Source: CAYVTZ01 sp964454685 (GTDB lineage Bacteria; Bacillota; Clostridia; Christensenellales; Christensenellaceae). Taken from it: a DNA stretch of 37,384 nucleotides. Both the position numbers and the translations under genes were made by a program. The notes below the pieces were generated by a model. That model did no database searches and had not been told where the DNA came from. It saw only the letters and a program-made list of their open reading frames with translations. Positions 7,557-15,776 of this stretch are shown in pieces. Within the stretch, counting starts at the first letter, position 1. Each line of letters starts with the position of its first letter. The stretch spans positions 1-37,384 of the forward strand of contig CAYVTZ010000030.1 of NCBI GenBank assembly GCA_964454685.1, written 5' to 3'.

Positions 7557-8285
7557 ATGAACGCAAGCATAAATACGCGAAGGCGCAACAGCAACGTGCC
7601 AATCATTGCAGTGCGCAATCTCGTGAAAATATACAAAACCAAAAAAATCCGCTTTAAAGCGTTGCAAGGAATTGACATGGACATTGCGGAGGGCGAATTT
7701 GTCGCCATTGTGGGCACATCGGGCAGCGGGAAATCCACGTTACTGAATCTGATGGCGGGGCTGGAAAAGCCGACGATGGGGGAAATTTGTATGCTTGGGC
7801 AGCCCATCCACAAAATGAGCGAGGATGAGCTGGTGCAGTTTCGCTTGGCGCATGTGGGGTTCGTGTTCCAGTCCTTTAACCTGATGGACACACTTTCCAC
7901 ATTGGAAAACGCCGCGTTTCCGCTGATGTTGCAGGGTGTGCCGGAGAAGCAACGCAACGCGCGTGCGCGAGTGTTGCTAAGCGAATTGGGATTGCCGGCG
8001 CATTTGGAACATGACCCGGATGAACTATCCGGCGGACAGCAACAACGCGTAGCCATTGCGCGGGCGTTGATTGCGCAACCGAAGATTCTCTTTGCGGATG
8101 AGCCGACAGGGAATCTGGACAGTGCGACCGCGGAGCAGATGATGGAGCTGTTGATACAGATGCGCATGAAGAGCGGAACAACACTGGTGATGGTCACGCA
8201 TGACGAAAGCAAGGCACAATGTGCAGACAGGGTGTTGCGCATAGAGGATGGGGCAATCGTGTCAGACTGGAGTCAGACTGTTTGA
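7557..8285 (+). CDS. MacB/LolD-like ABC transporter ATP-binding protein
   Basis: This 242-residue ATPase has a Walker A GTSGSGKS (residues 53-60), the Q-loop in FVFQSFNL, the signature LSGGQQQR, a Walker B LFADEP followed by TGNLD, and a switch VTHD. The TGNLD sequence and general form are typical of the MacB/LolD/FtsE group that works with FtsX-fold permeases rather than ABC-2 permeases. The ATG at 7557 directly follows a GAAGGAG site; longer in-frame starts only add low-complexity sequence. The matching permease is at 10418, with a large extracellular protein between them. This suggests a three-part surface transport or mechanotransmission system. The substrate is unknown. Confidence 0.85.
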   Translation: MNASINTRRRNSNVPIIAVRNLVKIYKTKKIRFKALQGIDMDIAEGEFVAIVGTSGSGKSTLLNLMAGLEKPTMGEICMLGQPIHKMSEDELVQFRLAHVGFVFQSFNLMDTLSTLENAAFPLMLQGVPEKQRNARARVLLSELGLPAHLEHDPDELSGGQQQRVAIARALIAQPKILFADEPTGNLDSATAEQMMELLIQMRMKSGTTLVMVTHDESKAQCADRVLRIEDGAIVSDWSQTV

Positions 8286-8298
8286 AAACGTGTAACCG

Positions 8299-8338
8299 CC
8301 GTTTTCCTTGATGAAATTAATCGGAAGAAAACGGTTTT
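8299..8338 (+). terminator. Possible intrinsic terminator after the MacB-like ATPase
   Basis: CCGTTTTC (8299-8306) pairs with GAAAACGG (8327-8334), followed by TTTT. The loop is 20 bases and the stem only 8, so it is a moderate candidate. If used, it would separate the ATPase from the downstream surface protein. Confidence 0.35.
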
Positions 8339-8504
8339 AATCGTTGCCGCCTTGTGCAAAAACTCGATGAATTGCATATTCAATCTCGTCTTTTGCAAAG
8401 GCTTGCACCTTTGACTGACACGCTTTCAGTCCAACCTGACTGTGCGCGAACGCTGAGATGCGGATACATAGAAAGTAAAAAGAAATGAAGCGAGGAAGAA
8501 ATAT

Positions 8505-10055
8505 ATGAAAAAAATTGTTGCAGGTATAGGAATCATTCTATTGATGCTGAGTGCCACCCTTACGGCGTTTGCAGAAGAGGTAATCGTTTCCGGTGCAGTG
8601 ACACAAGAGGCAGAAACGGCTGCAACACAGGAAGTGCCGTCCGAATCTGCCGGGGCCGGGAGCGCAGCAACGCCCGAACCACCACCTGCGCCGTCCCCTT
8701 CGAATGTGCCACAGCCTGAGGCGGTGACGCTGGTAATAGACAATGCGCACGTGTATGAAGGAATGGACAAAGCGTATCGCGAGGGATATGTGCCGCTGGT
8801 GGGGAATGGCGCTGCGCTGCTGGTGCTGCCTGTGGTAGCGGAGCAGGGGAGCATCGAGGGAAACCGTGTGAATGTGAGTGTGAACCTTGGTGATCCGGCC
8901 AGCTCTCCCTTTGTGTTTGGTAATTACGATCAGACCATCAAGCTACGCGAGCATCTTGTCAACGGCGGCGCAAAAACGGTGAAATCGTATGTTACGATGA
9001 TCAACTTGCCACTGACCGAGCGGCGCAAAATGGGACGGTATCCGGTGATCTTCACCATGCAGGGCACGTCCAAGGACGGCACGCCCTTCACGCAGGAGTT
9101 TACGCTGTATGTGACGATCACGGACGGCATCGACCCCGAGGCAACGCCCACACCGGAACCGTCTCCCACGCCCGAACCATCAGAAGCGCCGCTGCAACAA
9201 GCCAAAATCATTTTGAGCGAATATGCGACAAACCCTTCTTTGGTACAGGCGGGCAGTACGTTTGAACTGTCTGCAACACTGAAAAACACCAATCAAGATC
9301 AAGCATTATATAATGTAAAGGTTGTCGTGAAAGGCGAGGGAACGGATATCATCCCAAAGGATGCAACCGGCGCGTTTTTCTTTGAGAAGATTGGGGCAGA
9401 GGACACCTTTGACGTAGGGCTAACAATGCAGCTGCGCGCGGATGCGAAGCCTGCCACCCAGAAGATTTTGTTTGAGATCAGCTATGAAAATGCCAAAACG
9501 GAGGCATACACCACAACGGAACAAGCGCTGGTGAATGTGACGCAGCCGTTGCGTATGGAGTTTGACGAGCCGAACATCCCGAAAAGTGTGAATGCAGGGG
9601 ACACCATTTCAGTGCCTCTTAACGTGCTCAACATGGGGAAAAGCACGCTATATAATGTCCGTTGCACCCTAAGCGCGCAGGGCTTAATTCCTGAAGGCAG
9701 CGCATTTTTAGGAAATATTGATGCAGGCGCATCCAAACGCGGAGAATTGTATGTGTTTGTGGGAACAAAAGAAATGACGGATGGAAGCGAGGAAAAATAT
9801 GGGGAAACAAGCGGTAACATAACCATCGCATTTGAAGATGAATACGGTAACGCATTATCCGAAGAAATCTTATTTTCCACCACCATCAACCCACCGGTCA
9901 TTAACACCCCGGAGCCGGAGCCGGAGGAAGAGAAAACTGAGCCGTTCCAATGGTGGATTTCGATTATCATATTGGGCGGTGTGATTGCGGCGATTCTGAT
10001 TGTGCGGTATGTGGTTGTGAGAAAGCGCAGAATGCGTGAGGATGAGGAATATTGA
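8505..10055 (+). CDS. Secreted, membrane-anchored COG1361-like protein of an ABC system
   Basis: This 516-residue protein has an N-terminal signal peptide (MKKIVAGIG, a hydrophobic core, AFAEE), a Pro/Glu/Ala-rich linker and a long extracellular region. A single C-terminal helix (WWISIIILGGVIAAILIV) then leads to a short Arg-rich cytoplasmic tail. The extracellular part contains two related Ig-like modules, each with a (L/T)-LYNV-(K/R) strand (ALYNVKVVV and TLYNVRCTL), as in COG1361/CARDB-type surface proteins. TPEP-rich spacers join the modules and precede the anchor. The start follows a GAGGAAG site. It lies between a MacB-like ATPase and an FtsX-type permease, so it is the likely extracellular partner of that transporter. 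No enzyme motif is visible. Confidence 0.8.
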   Translation: MKKIVAGIGIILLMLSATLTAFAEEVIVSGAVTQEAETAATQEVPSESAGAGSAATPEPPPAPSPSNVPQPEAVTLVIDNAHVYEGMDKAYREGYVPLVGNGAALLVLPVVAEQGSIEGNRVNVSVNLGDPASSPFVFGNYDQTIKLREHLVNGGAKTVKSYVTMINLPLTERRKMGRYPVIFTMQGTSKDGTPFTQEFTLYVTITDGIDPEATPTPEPSPTPEPSEAPLQQAKIILSEYATNPSLVQAGSTFELSATLKNTNQDQALYNVKVVVKGEGTDIIPKDATGAFFFEKIGAEDTFDVGLTMQLRADAKPATQKILFEISYENAKTEAYTTTEQALVNVTQPLRMEFDEPNIPKSVNAGDTISVPLNVLNMGKSTLYNVRCTLSAQGLIPEGSAFLGNIDAGASKRGELYVFVGTKEMTDGSEEKYGETSGNITIAFEDEYGNALSEEILFSTTINPPVINTPEPEPEEEKTEPFQWWISIIILGGVIAAILIVRYVVVRKRRMREDEEY

Positions 10056-10061
10056 ATGGAA

Positions 10062-10406
10062 GGGTAGCGGTTTTGCGGCCAGTGCTGGGAAACGGAGCCG
10101 TAAGGCGTTATCGTTTTGTGATGGTAAGCGGGATCAAGTAGAGAGTGATTTTTCTATCTTTCTTTTTTTCTAAAAAGAAAGATAGGGTAGCGCAGGGGAG
10201 CAGAGCCGTGGGCGGTATCGTTTGGTGATGGTGAGCAAGATAAAATAAAGAGTGATTTTTCTTTGTTTCTTTCTTTTTTTCTAAAAAGAAAGATAGGGTA
10301 GCGCAGGGGAGCAGAGCCGTGGGCGGTATCGTTTGGTGATGGTGAGCAAGATAAAATAAAGAGTGATTTTTCTTTGTTTCTTTCTTTTTTTCTAAAAAGA
10401 AAGATA
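10062..10406 (+). repeat. Three tandem copies of a ~111-bp element, each ending in an A/T hairpin
   Basis: Copies 2 (10185-10295) and 3 (10296-10406) are near-identical and exactly 111 bp apart. Copy 1 (about 10062-10184) is diverged. Each begins GGGTAGCG and ends with a hairpin in which TTTCTTTTT pairs with AAAAAGAAA across a TTCT loop; in copy 1 the stem is 14 bp. Because 111 is a multiple of three, the reverse strand stays open through the array, but this is not a credible gene. The last copy ends beside the GGGGGTGA ribosome binding site of the permease at 10418. Confidence 0.85.
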
Positions 10407-10417
10407 GGGGGTGAAGT

Positions 10418-11707
10418 ATGAAAACCAAAGAGTTATTGCATATGGCATTCACAGGGTTGCGGAGGCGTAAAACACGCACGATGCTGACCGTGACGGGCGT
10501 TATCATCGGGACGGTGTGCATTATTCTGATGTTTGGAATCGGTCTGTCCAATTACAGGCAATTTCGCAGTCAGATGTTGGAAGGGCAGAGTTTGACGCGT
10601 ATTTCCATCAACAGCTTTGCAGCTACACCCGGTGCGACGGGAGGCATCACAGACAGCATGCTGGAGCAGATTGCGGGACTGGAGCATGTGAGGGCGGTTT
10701 CGCCGCAGATCAGCATGCCGTTGACACTGCAGACGGGGAAATATACCGCGGTTGTTCAGGTGATTGCAACGGATGCGGATGTGTTGGATTTGAAGCTGAA
10801 AGAGGGGCGTTTGTTTTCGGATGCGGACGCTATGCCCACGCTTGTTCTCAGCGCGGATGCAGTGCGGCAGTTTGTCGACGAAGCGAATCCGCCGGACACA
10901 ATGAACTACGAAGCATATCTAAAATATGTGCCGGACATTGATTTTCTGAATACGGAATTTGACGCGGAGCTGGGATATCCGCAAATGCAGGACGCGCCGC
11001 CGTCTTTGGGATATCGCGTGAAAGTGTCGGGCATACAGGAGGAAGGACAAAATGAGCAGTCTTTTCAATCCTATCTGTCGCTGGACATGGCAAAGCGGCT
11101 GATCCGCGAAAATCGTGAGTTGACAAAAACACTGGGCATTCAATTAAATAAATATCAGAGTGCGGTGGTGATAGCGGACGACATGGCGAACGTGCAATCC
11201 GTATTAGAAGAAATTAAAAAATTCGGGGTCGAGGCATACAGCCCCATCGAATGGATTACGCAGGTACAGGAGGAGCAAGCACGGCAACAGGGGCAGCTTT
11301 TGGCGATTGGATTTATTTCCTTGTTTGTATCGGCGATTGGCATTGCAAACACGATGTATGCAAGCGTGCTGGAGCGGCGGCGGGAGATTGGCATTATGAA
11401 AGTGGTGGGGATGCGCGTGCGCAAGATACGCGCTTTGTTTTTGACCGAAGCGGCCATGGTAGGGCTGCTCGGCGGATTGATCGGTGCGGCGGTCAGCTAT
11501 ATCATTGTACTCATCATCAACACAGGCAGCGGACAGACCAGTTTTTTGGGAATGTATTTCAGCGAGGGTATGAAGATTGAAATTCCTGCGTGGCTGCCCA
11601 TGGGCGCGGTGCTGATTGCCGTGGCGGTGGGCGTGATCTCCGGTGTATACCCGGCAAAAAAGGCGACGCGCATGAGCCCGCTGGAAGCGATGCGCAACGG
11701 GAAGTGA
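10418..11707 (+). CDS. MacB/FtsX-family ABC transporter permease
   Basis: This 429-residue permease has the FtsX/MacB plan. One N-terminal helix (about residues 22-43) is followed by a large extracellular domain of about 245 residues, then three C-terminal helices (about 293-313, 346-369 and 391-412). The ending YPAKKATRMSPLEAMR is characteristic of MacB-type permeases, and ERRREIGIMKVVGMR is the usual cytoplasmic coupling segment that contacts the ATPase. The ATG at 10418 follows GGGGGTGA. The partner ATPase is at 7557 and the extracellular COG1361-like protein lies between them. In Gram-positive bacteria such systems often export or sense peptides or cell-envelope stress; the substrate here is not identifiable. 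Confidence 0.9.
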   Translation: MKTKELLHMAFTGLRRRKTRTMLTVTGVIIGTVCIILMFGIGLSNYRQFRSQMLEGQSLTRISINSFAATPGATGGITDSMLEQIAGLEHVRAVSPQISMPLTLQTGKYTAVVQVIATDADVLDLKLKEGRLFSDADAMPTLVLSADAVRQFVDEANPPDTMNYEAYLKYVPDIDFLNTEFDAELGYPQMQDAPPSLGYRVKVSGIQEEGQNEQSFQSYLSLDMAKRLIRENRELTKTLGIQLNKYQSAVVIADDMANVQSVLEEIKKFGVEAYSPIEWITQVQEEQARQQGQLLAIGFISLFVSAIGIANTMYASVLERRREIGIMKVVGMRVRKIRALFLTEAAMVGLLGGLIGAAVSYIIVLIINTGSGQTSFLGMYFSEGMKIEIPAWLPMGAVLIAVAVGVISGVYPAKKATRMSPLEAMRNGK

Positions 11708-11823
11708 GGGGGTTTGTGGGGAAAAGGAAGGTGACAGAAATTCGAGAGCAAGGACGATAACCCGACCATCGAGAAGCCCATATTTTCAGTCATACAAATG
11801 TAGCCACACAGGAATGAAAGACT

Positions 11824-12720
11824 TTATAAATCAGCTTTTTGTTCAATGTCTTTTAATGTTATTCCATCTTCTGTTTTCCAAGAAGTCAATCCATTTGCGC
11901 TTTTGCCAAAAACAAACATAGCTGCATATGATGGACTATTAAATAATATATCATCTATGAGACACCCATTATCATCCAGTGCAACGTTTTTTCTTTGTTC
12001 CTGTAGAATACTAGGAATTGTATTGTCATCAGTCGGTGAGATATGAGTTCCTTTTAAAACAACAAACCCTTCTGAAGTTTGTTTTCCTGCTGCTTCAATT
12101 GTTCCAACATCTTTAATATTTCTTTTCAGCCGAAGAATCGTTTCAACGGAACCCACATCAGACGGTGATTCTACCGCTTTGCTTTCGGTGAGAGGAACAA
12201 ACACTTTGTGCCCCAAAGTTCCCATAATAATTCTTGCGTAGTCAATAAACTCCTCAAGTTCGCTTTCTTTCTCTTCTGTAATATTTCCTGGAGTGGGATC
12301 ATTTCCGTTTTTTACTACATACCGCTTAGCTTTCAATGCAAGATTGCAAAAGCGACTCTCTAAGTAGCTTATTTCTGTGGGGCCAAAGGAGTTATTCGTT
12401 GTAGTGAATACAATAGCTTCGGTCCAATAATCCTTCTCGGGATTTCGCTTATGTTCTTGCAGCCTATTAAGTATGCCTTCTCCATTTTTTCTGGCACCGG
12501 CCTGCCCAATGTAAACGGCACTTTTTCCTGTTTGGTCTGAAGTTCCAAAAAGAAAATAAACTCCGCTCTGCTTAAGGTCATCACGCTCTTTGCTTTTTTC
12601 TAATTCTGTTCTTGGGATCCTATATGCAATTCCCGTCCAATTCGCCAGTGTACATTTTATTCGCCCACTGGCTTCTCCATCCATCAAAAACAGATTTATA
12701 CTTTTTCCCCTTGAAGTCAT
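11824..12720 (-). CDS. GIY-YIG nuclease domain protein with C-terminal DUF4357-like domain
   Basis: This 298-residue protein has a GIY-YIG-type segment near residues 50-140. It reads VYFLFG as the first strand, then AVYIGQA, a conserved Arg/Leu/His stretch (NRLQEHKR), and Glu in TEISYLESRF as the probable metal-binding residue. The C-terminal 80 residues (FVVLKGTHIS, then SPSYAAMFVFGKSANGLTSWK) look like DUF4357, a domain commonly joined to GIY-YIG or found near restriction systems. No restriction or methylase genes are next to it here. The start has an AGGAG site about 10 bases upstream. It is AT-rich compared with its neighbours, which suggests horizontal gain. Whether it cleaves DNA is not shown. 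Confidence 0.8.
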   Translation of the reverse strand: MTSRGKSINLFLMDGEASGRIKCTLANWTGIAYRIPRTELEKSKERDDLKQSGVYFLFGTSDQTGKSAVYIGQAGARKNGEGILNRLQEHKRNPEKDYWTEAIVFTTTNNSFGPTEISYLESRFCNLALKAKRYVVKNGNDPTPGNITEEKESELEEFIDYARIIMGTLGHKVFVPLTESKAVESPSDVGSVETILRLKRNIKDVGTIEAAGKQTSEGFVVLKGTHISPTDDNTIPSILQEQRKNVALDDNGCLIDDILFNSPSYAAMFVFGKSANGLTSWKTEDGITLKDIEQKADL

Positions 12721-12840
12721 TCGCTATATCTCCTCTCTCGAAATTAGGTCGAATATTTTTGTCTGCCAAACCTGCAAAAATTTCTTGGGTTTTCCACGAA
12801 TGGAAACCGTTTGTTCAAAGATGATATTTTGCTTTGAAAT

Positions 12841-12874
12841 CGTAAAAAACGCTTTCCAAAAGGATTTTTTTACG
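12841..12874 (-). terminator. Hairpin terminator of rlmD
   Basis: CGTAAAAAA (12841-12849) and TTTTTTACG (12866-12874) form a perfect 9-bp inverted repeat with an inner TCC/GGA pairing. It lies 4 bases past the rlmD stop. On the minus strand it ends in a run of T, as expected for an intrinsic terminator. Confidence 0.6.
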
Positions 12875-12877
12875 TTT

Positions 12878-14224
12878 CTACTTCTGTGCTTTAGTCAAAA
12901 GAACAATACTTTCCACATGCGTCGTTTGCGGGAACATGTCCACGGGCTGAATCAATTCAGGCAAGTAACCGGATTGCGCAAAGAGTGCGAGATCACGCGC
13001 GAGGGTGGACGGGTTGCAGGAGACATAGCCGATTTTGGGCACGCCTGTTTGGGCGATGGTGGCGATGAGTGCCTCGCTTAGTCCTTTGCGCGGCGGGTCT
13101 ACCACAATGGCGGTGGGTGCTTGTTCGCGCAGTAATTTGGGCAATACGTTGTCCACGTCGCCTTCCAAAAACTGAGCGTTTTCAATGCCGTTTAGTGCGG
13201 CGTTAAAGCTTGCATTTTCCACGGCCTGAGGCACGATTTCGATGCCATAGACCTGTTTGCAGTGCCGTGCCAAAAACAGAGAAATGGTACCTGCGCCGCA
13301 GTAGAGATCCAGTACTGTATCGGTAGAGTTGAGGTGGAGTAGATCAAGCAGGGTGTGGTAGAGAAGCGCGGTTTGGGGTGTGTTTACCTGCAAAAAACTC
13401 TGCGCACCGATTTTGAATTCCAGATCATCTATCGTCTCGTAGATGTGATCACGACCATATATACAATAGGAAGAATTTCCTAAAATCTGATTGCCTTTTT
13501 TGGTGTTGACATTGACCATGATACTTTTGATTTGTGGAAGCACCAGTGTGAGCAACACGCCCAGCTCCTTTTGATGGGGTAGCTCCTTGCCATTGAGCAC
13601 AAATACAAGCATGATATGCCCTGCGGCATTGGTGCGCACGAGGATGTGACGCAACAAGCCTTTGTGTGTGGCTTCATCATATACGGCAATGGCATATTTG
13701 GTCAAAAACACACGCAGCTGCGCCAGCAACAGGCGCATTTCTCCCTGCTGGATGAGGCAATCTTCCAGATCGACCAGCTTATGCGAGTGACGTGCATAGA
13801 ACCCGATGAGCGGCGCAACATCCATTTGCACGGGGAAGGATGCTTTGTTGCGATAATGATAGGGCTGCCGTGCGGGCAGCGGGAACAGCACGGGTACATC
13901 CAATTTGGCGATGCGCTGCATACAGTTTTGTACATGCGCGTGCTTATATTGCAGTTGTCCGGCATATTCCAAGTGTTGCAGGGTGCAACCGCCGCAGCGC
14001 GAGAACACGGGGCAGGGCGGCTGAACGCGCTGCGGGGAAGGCGTGACAACTTCTTCCAGCTTGCCCACGGCATAATTCTTTTTGAGCGCGATGATTTTGG
14101 CGCGCACGGTTTCGCCCGGCAACGCGCCGTCTAAAAAAATCGCCATGCCTTCATGGTGGGCGATTGCCTGACCTTCGGTGGAGAGGTCATCTATGGTTAA
14201 GAGAAGGGTCTCGTTTTTTTGCAT
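12878..14224 (-). CDS. rlmD: 23S rRNA (uracil-C5)-methyltransferase RlmD/RumA family
   Basis: This 448-residue protein transfers a methyl group from SAM to C5 of a uridine in rRNA (U1939 in E. coli 23S for RlmD). It has an N-terminal TRAM-like domain (residues 1-60) and an iron-sulfur motif with Cys71, Cys77 and Cys80 (CPVFSRCGGC) plus a later Cys in LEDC. The SAM site is VLDLYCGAGTISLFLA, the catalytic-loop motif is VDPPRKGL and the nucleophile Cys is in YVSCNPSTLARDL near residue 403. All key motifs are intact. The family includes RlmD, RlmCD and TrmA. The 4Fe-4S motif favours RlmD or RlmCD, and in Bacillota such proteins may methylate two uridines, so the exact target is uncertain. It appears to be transcribed alone. 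Confidence 0.9.
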   Translation of the reverse strand: MQKNETLLLTIDDLSTEGQAIAHHEGMAIFLDGALPGETVRAKIIALKKNYAVGKLEEVVTPSPQRVQPPCPVFSRCGGCTLQHLEYAGQLQYKHAHVQNCMQRIAKLDVPVLFPLPARQPYHYRNKASFPVQMDVAPLIGFYARHSHKLVDLEDCLIQQGEMRLLLAQLRVFLTKYAIAVYDEATHKGLLRHILVRTNAAGHIMLVFVLNGKELPHQKELGVLLTLVLPQIKSIMVNVNTKKGNQILGNSSYCIYGRDHIYETIDDLEFKIGAQSFLQVNTPQTALLYHTLLDLLHLNSTDTVLDLYCGAGTISLFLARHCKQVYGIEIVPQAVENASFNAALNGIENAQFLEGDVDNVLPKLLREQAPTAIVVDPPRKGLSEALIATIAQTGVPKIGYVSCNPSTLARDLALFAQSGYLPELIQPVDMFPQTTHVESIVLLTKAQK

Positions 14225-14355
14225 GGGTTACTCCGATCGGTTATCTTCATTATATAATATGGTATGAGTATAGCAGAATTTTGGGCGTGAGGGAACAGCG
14301 GAAAAATAGTGCGAAAATTGCAATAAAATTCCGGTGCTGAAATCTTGAAAACGCA

Positions 14356-14384
14356 TTGACAGAAACATGCACTTTTGTTACAAT
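14356..14384 (+). promoter_or_regulatory. Sigma-A-like promoter for the E2 gene
   Basis: TTGACA (14356-14361), 17 bases, then TACAAT (14379-14384): a consensus -35 and a 5/6 match at -10 with ideal spacing. Transcription would start near 14391 and give a leader of about 120 bases before the E2 ATG. Confidence 0.75.
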
Positions 14385-14396
14385 AATCACATAAAA

Positions 14397-14411
14397 TGTT
14401 AAAAATTAACA
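14397..14411 (+). promoter_or_regulatory. Candidate operator dyad, Rex-like
   Basis: TGTTAA-AAA-TTAACA is a perfect dyad placed right at the expected transcription start. Rex (NADH-sensing repressor) sites have TGTTAA and TTAACA separated by 4 bases; here the gap is 3, so the assignment is tentative. Confidence 0.35.
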
Positions 14412-14509
14412 GAATTTCGTGAATTATGATAAGTATGAAACAAAATTCACAGAAACTCTGAACACCAAATCGGTGAAGGAACAAGTATTAATTATCGGAG
14501 GTACTTTTT

Positions 14510-15763
14510 ATGGCAGTTGCAATCATCATGCCGCGGCAGGGACAATCGGTCGAAAGCTGCATCATCACCAAATGGAACAAAAAAGTGGGTGATGCTGTTG
14601 CGGAGGGCGATATTTTATTTTCTTACGAAACAGACAAGGCGGCGTTTGACGAAGAAGCCAAGGCGGCGGGAACGTTGCTGGCGATTTTAGCGGAAGAAGG
14701 CGACGATGTGCCTTGCCTGGACAACGTTGCCGTGATTGGTGAACCCGGTGAGGACATTTCCGCGTTTACATCCGGCGGCGGCGCGGCGCCTGCGCCTGAA
14801 CAGACCGAAGCGCCTGCGGTGGCGGCTGCGCCGGTGGCTACGGCTCCTGTGGCGGCAACCGGCAGCGCGGTGGAGGGTGACCGTGTGAAGATTTCTCCGC
14901 GTGCGCGCGGAATTGCACAGAATATGAATCTTGACCTGGGCAGAGCGGTGCCCACCGGCCCGAATGGCAGAATCATCGAGCGTGATGTGCTGGAACTGTC
15001 CAAGCAGGGCTTCACGGCGGAAGCGCCGACGGCAGCTCCTGCGGTAAGCGCGGCAAGCGCGCCTGTGGCTGCATTTGAAGATGTGCCGCTGACCAACATC
15101 CGCAAGGTGATTGCAAAGGCGATGCACCACTCCATTGCGAGCATGGCACAGCTGACGCACTCCTTTTCCTTTGATGCGACGCAGATTATGGCGTACCGCA
15201 AGACCATCAAAGAGAGCGGAGAGGCGATGGGGCTTGGCAACATCACATTCAACGATTTCATTCTGTTTGCGGTTTCCCGCATCATTTTGAATCACAAGGA
15301 TTTGAATGCGCACTTCTTGGATGACAAGATGCGCTACTTTACGGACGTCAACATTGGTATGGCGGTAGACACGCCCCGCGGCTTGCTGGTTCCCACCATT
15401 TTTGGCGCGAACAAGATGACGCTTAACGAAATTTCCGCGGAGGCGAAGCGCGTTGCAAAGATGGCGCAGGAAGGCACGATTTCGCCGGATTATCTGACGG
15501 GAGCCTCCTTCACGATTTCCAACCTTGGCGCGTTTGGCGTGGAACACTTTACCCCTGTGGTGAATCCGCCGCAGACCGGTATTTTGGGTGTGAACAACAT
15601 TCAGACCCGCGTGAAGATGGTGAACGGCGAAATGAAGCCGTATCAGGCGATGGGGCTTTCCCTCACCTACGACCACAGAGCATTGGACGGCGCGCCGGCT
15701 TCCCGCTTTGTGCAGGAGCTGTGCAAGGCGCTGGAAAACTTCACCGCTCTGCTGGCGAAGTAA
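14510..15763 (+). CDS. Dihydrolipoamide acyltransferase (E2) of a 2-oxo-acid dehydrogenase complex
   Basis: This 417-residue E2 has three parts. A lipoyl domain carries the lipoylated Lys43 in ETDKA. An Ala/Pro-rich linker leads to a peripheral-subunit-binding domain (near residues 125-165, with SPRARGIAQ and GPNGRIIERDV). The C-terminal catalytic domain has the active-site motif DHRALDG. It moves acyl groups from E1 to CoA. The start has a good TCGGAGG site, and a strong promoter lies 126 bases upstream. E3 follows within 14 bases and the fused E1 lies further down, so the complex is encoded in the order E2-E3-E1. Pyruvate is the most likely substrate, but acetoin or branched-chain 2-oxo acids cannot be excluded. 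A single lipoyl domain is normal. Confidence 0.9.
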   Translation: MAVAIIMPRQGQSVESCIITKWNKKVGDAVAEGDILFSYETDKAAFDEEAKAAGTLLAILAEEGDDVPCLDNVAVIGEPGEDISAFTSGGGAAPAPEQTEAPAVAAAPVATAPVAATGSAVEGDRVKISPRARGIAQNMNLDLGRAVPTGPNGRIIERDVLELSKQGFTAEAPTAAPAVSAASAPVAAFEDVPLTNIRKVIAKAMHHSIASMAQLTHSFSFDATQIMAYRKTIKESGEAMGLGNITFNDFILFAVSRIILNHKDLNAHFLDDKMRYFTDVNIGMAVDTPRGLLVPTIFGANKMTLNEISAEAKRVAKMAQEGTISPDYLTGASFTISNLGAFGVEHFTPVVNPPQTGILGVNNIQTRVKMVNGEMKPYQAMGLSLTYDHRALDGAPASRFVQELCKALENFTALLAK

Positions 15764-15776
15764 GGGGGCATAAAAG

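Larger units (their letters stand above)
14225..14509 (+). promoter_or_regulatory. AT-rich promoter region of the 2-oxo-acid dehydrogenase genes
   Basis: This 285-bp region separates the divergent rlmD and E2 genes. A strong sigma-A-like promoter lies at 14356-14384, followed by a dyad at 14397-14411. A spaced inverted pair GTGAATT/AATTCAC lies near 14420-14458. The E2 ribosome binding site is TCGGAGG just before 14510. No gene is seen here. Confidence 0.6.

Noticed and set aside
10062..10406. CRISPR array
   Set aside because: Only three adjacent long units with no unique spacers and no cas genes nearby.
10108..10551. Minus-strand open frame across the tandem repeats with a repeated 37-residue unit
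   Set aside because: It is an effect of the 111-bp period being divisible by three. It also runs into the permease gene and has no start signal.
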